Shown: positions 36,851 to 38,235 of the stretch, piece after piece
Layout of the letters: the number at the start of each line of letters is the position of its first letter
Position numbering within the stretch: the stretch's first letter is position 1
Source of the DNA: Candidatus Eiseniibacteriota bacterium
GTDB taxonomy: Bacteria > Eisenbacteria > RBG-16-71-46
Direction of reading: 5' to 3'
Assembly: GCA_005893295.1 (NCBI GenBank)
Contig: VBOY01000035.1
Location: forward strand, 609-38,843
DNA length: 38,235 nt
Made by a program: the position numbers and the translations under genes
Notes under the pieces: model-generated
Seen by the model: only the letters and a program-made list of their open reading frames with translations
Database searches by the model: none
Told to the model about the DNA's origin: nothing

Positions 36851-37023
36851 TTGCCATATCAATCCAACATGGCTCATCGCACGCGGATCCAGGCGCGTGT
36901 GTGTCTCATGCGACCGTGCCAATGGTCGTCCCGACCGCCGCAGGCGGCACGTCTCCCGCGCGTACCCGAGGCTGCTCCGAGTGCACGCGTTGGGGGGACG
37001 CCCAAGAGGGAGGGTCTGAAGCG

Positions 37024-38235
37024 ATGCTGCGTTCTCTCGTCCAATCCAGTCTCAAGTCACCGCTCGTGGTCATCGCCCTGGCCGCGGCGTTGGTGGTATT
37101 GGGGTCTGCGCGTCTCCGCGACATGCCGGTCGACGTCCTCCCCGAATTCTCCGTGCCGTACGTGGAAATCCAGACCGAATCCCTCGGCCTTTCCGCCGAA
37201 GAAGTGGAGCAGCTGATCACCGTTCCCATGGAGCAGGATCTGCTCAACGGACTGCCCTGGCTCCAAACCATCCGCTCCGAGTCGGTGCCGGGGCTGTCTT
37301 CGATCGTGCTGGTCTTCGAGCCTAGAACCAACCTGATGCGGGCACGACAGATGGTGTCGGAGCGTCTCACCCAGGCGGTGGCGCTCCCGCACGTCTCCAG
37401 ACCACCGGTCATGCTCCAGCCGATGTCCGCAACGAGCCGGGTCATGATCGTCGGACTGTCGTCGCAATCGTTGTCGCCGATTCAAATGTCGGTCCTGGCG
37501 CGATGGACGATCGTCCCGCGATTGATGGGCGTGCCGGGTGTGGCCAACGTGGTGATCTGGGGGCAGAGAGACCGGCAGCTTCAAGTGCAGGTCGATCCGA
37601 AGCGGCTGCAGGCCCATGGCACGTCGCTGCTCAAGGTTCTCGAGACGACGGGCAATGCGCTATGGGTATCGTCGTTGACGTTCGTCGACGCTTCGACTCC
37701 GGGAACCAGCGGATTCATCGACACCAACAATCAGCGGATCGGCATCCGACACATCCTTCCGATCGTGTCGCCCGCCGGCCTATCGCAAGTGCCGATCGAC
37801 GGGTCCTCGCTTCGACTCGGCGACGTCGCCGACGTCGTCGAGGACCATCAGCCGCTCATCGGGGACGCCCTGACCAAGAACGGCCCCGGGCTCCTGCTGG
37901 TGGTCGAGAAGTTCCCCGGGGCCAATAGCCTCAACGTGACGCGAGGCGTCGAGGAGGCGCTTTCCGAGCTCGGACCCGGCCTGTCCGGCATGGACATGGA
38001 TTCGAACGTATTCCGTCCCGCGGATTTCATCGAGACGGCGACTCGCAACGTCCGCCTGGCGGCGATTCTCGGGTTCCTCCTGGTTGCGCTTGCTCTCTGT
38101 GCCCTCTTCTTCGAGTGGCGCGCGGCCTTCGTCAGCCTGGTGTCCATCCCGTTGTCGCTGCTCGCTGCCGGCCTGGTGCTCCACCTCACGGGCGCGACTC
38201 TCAACACCATCGTCCTGGCCGGCCTTGCGATCGCG
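37024..38235 (+). CDS. CusA/CzcA-like RND efflux pump inner-membrane subunit (partial, open at right edge)
   Basis: Own translation from ATG 37024: [115 protein letters not shown]...; SD-like GGGAGGGT upstream. Absent from the ORF track because it has no stop in the window. Confidence 0.93.
   Translation, partial: MLRSLVQSSLKSPLVVIALAAALVVLGSARLRDMPVDVLPEFSVPYVEIQTESLGLSAEEVEQLITVPMEQDLLNGLPWLQTIRSESVPGLSSIVLVFEPRTNLMRARQMVSERLTQAVALPHVSRPPVMLQPMSATSRVMIVGLSSQSLSPIQMSVLARWTIVPRLMGVPGVANVVIWGQRDRQLQVQVDPKRLQAHGTSLLKVLETTGNALWVSSLTFVDASTPGTSGFIDTNNQRIGIRHILPIVSPAGLSQVPIDGSSLRLGDVADVVEDHQPLIGDALTKNGPGLLLVVEKFPGANSLNVTRGVEEALSELGPGLSGMDMDSNVFRPADFIETATRNVRLAAILGFLLVALALCALFFEWRAAFVSLVSIPLSLLAAGLVLHLTGATLNTIVLAGLAIA

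Noticed and set aside
1-38235. CRISPR arrays, transposons/IS elements, phage genes, tRNA/rRNA genes
   Set aside because: No regularly spaced direct repeats, transposase/integrase motifs, or tRNA/rRNA signatures were recognised by eye; a tRNAscan/Infernal run would be needed to exclude RNA genes formally.

Overview
High-GC bacterial chromosomal segment, densely coding, with no CRISPR array, transposase, tRNA or rRNA recognised. All calls come from reading motifs in the sequence; no database search was run. Left to right: (i) minus-strand MacA-like adaptor, ABC permease, histidine kinase and response regulator (cut by the window edge), with no ABC ATPase in the cluster; (ii) minus-strand metal-homeostasis operon: methyltransferase-like membrane protein, DtxR-family regulator, Nramp transporter fused to a UspA domain, DUF2269-like protein, hypothetical protein, hydrolase and lipoprotein, preceded by a DtxR/MntR-type palindrome; (iii) plus-strand 2-oxoacid dehydrogenase genes in the order E1beta-E2-E1alpha, then a terminator; (iv) minus-strand PorV/PorQ-like protein and two FN3 proteins; (v) prepilin peptidase; (vi) plus-strand cluster of a DAO-family FAD oxidase, a GcvT-like protein, two phytoene-desaturase/RetSat-like FAD enzymes and a Rieske oxygenase, the last four translationally coupled. 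This is the best candidate for an undescribed demethylation or catabolic pathway; (vii) thioredoxin-like genes; (viii) cell-surface glycan cluster (AsnB, GT4, CDP-glycerol glycerophosphotransferase-like, nucleotidyltransferase, GT2, MsbA-like ABC exporter with an apparent N-terminal frameshift, O-antigen ligase-like); (ix) a CusA/CzcA-like RND pump running off the right edge and absent from the supplied ORF track, preceded by a perfect FNR-type box, a sigma70-like promoter and a structured leader. PorV plus FlgD-like/FN3 proteins and high GC suggest a Gram-negative lineage of the FCB/Eisenbacteria type, but that is inference only.
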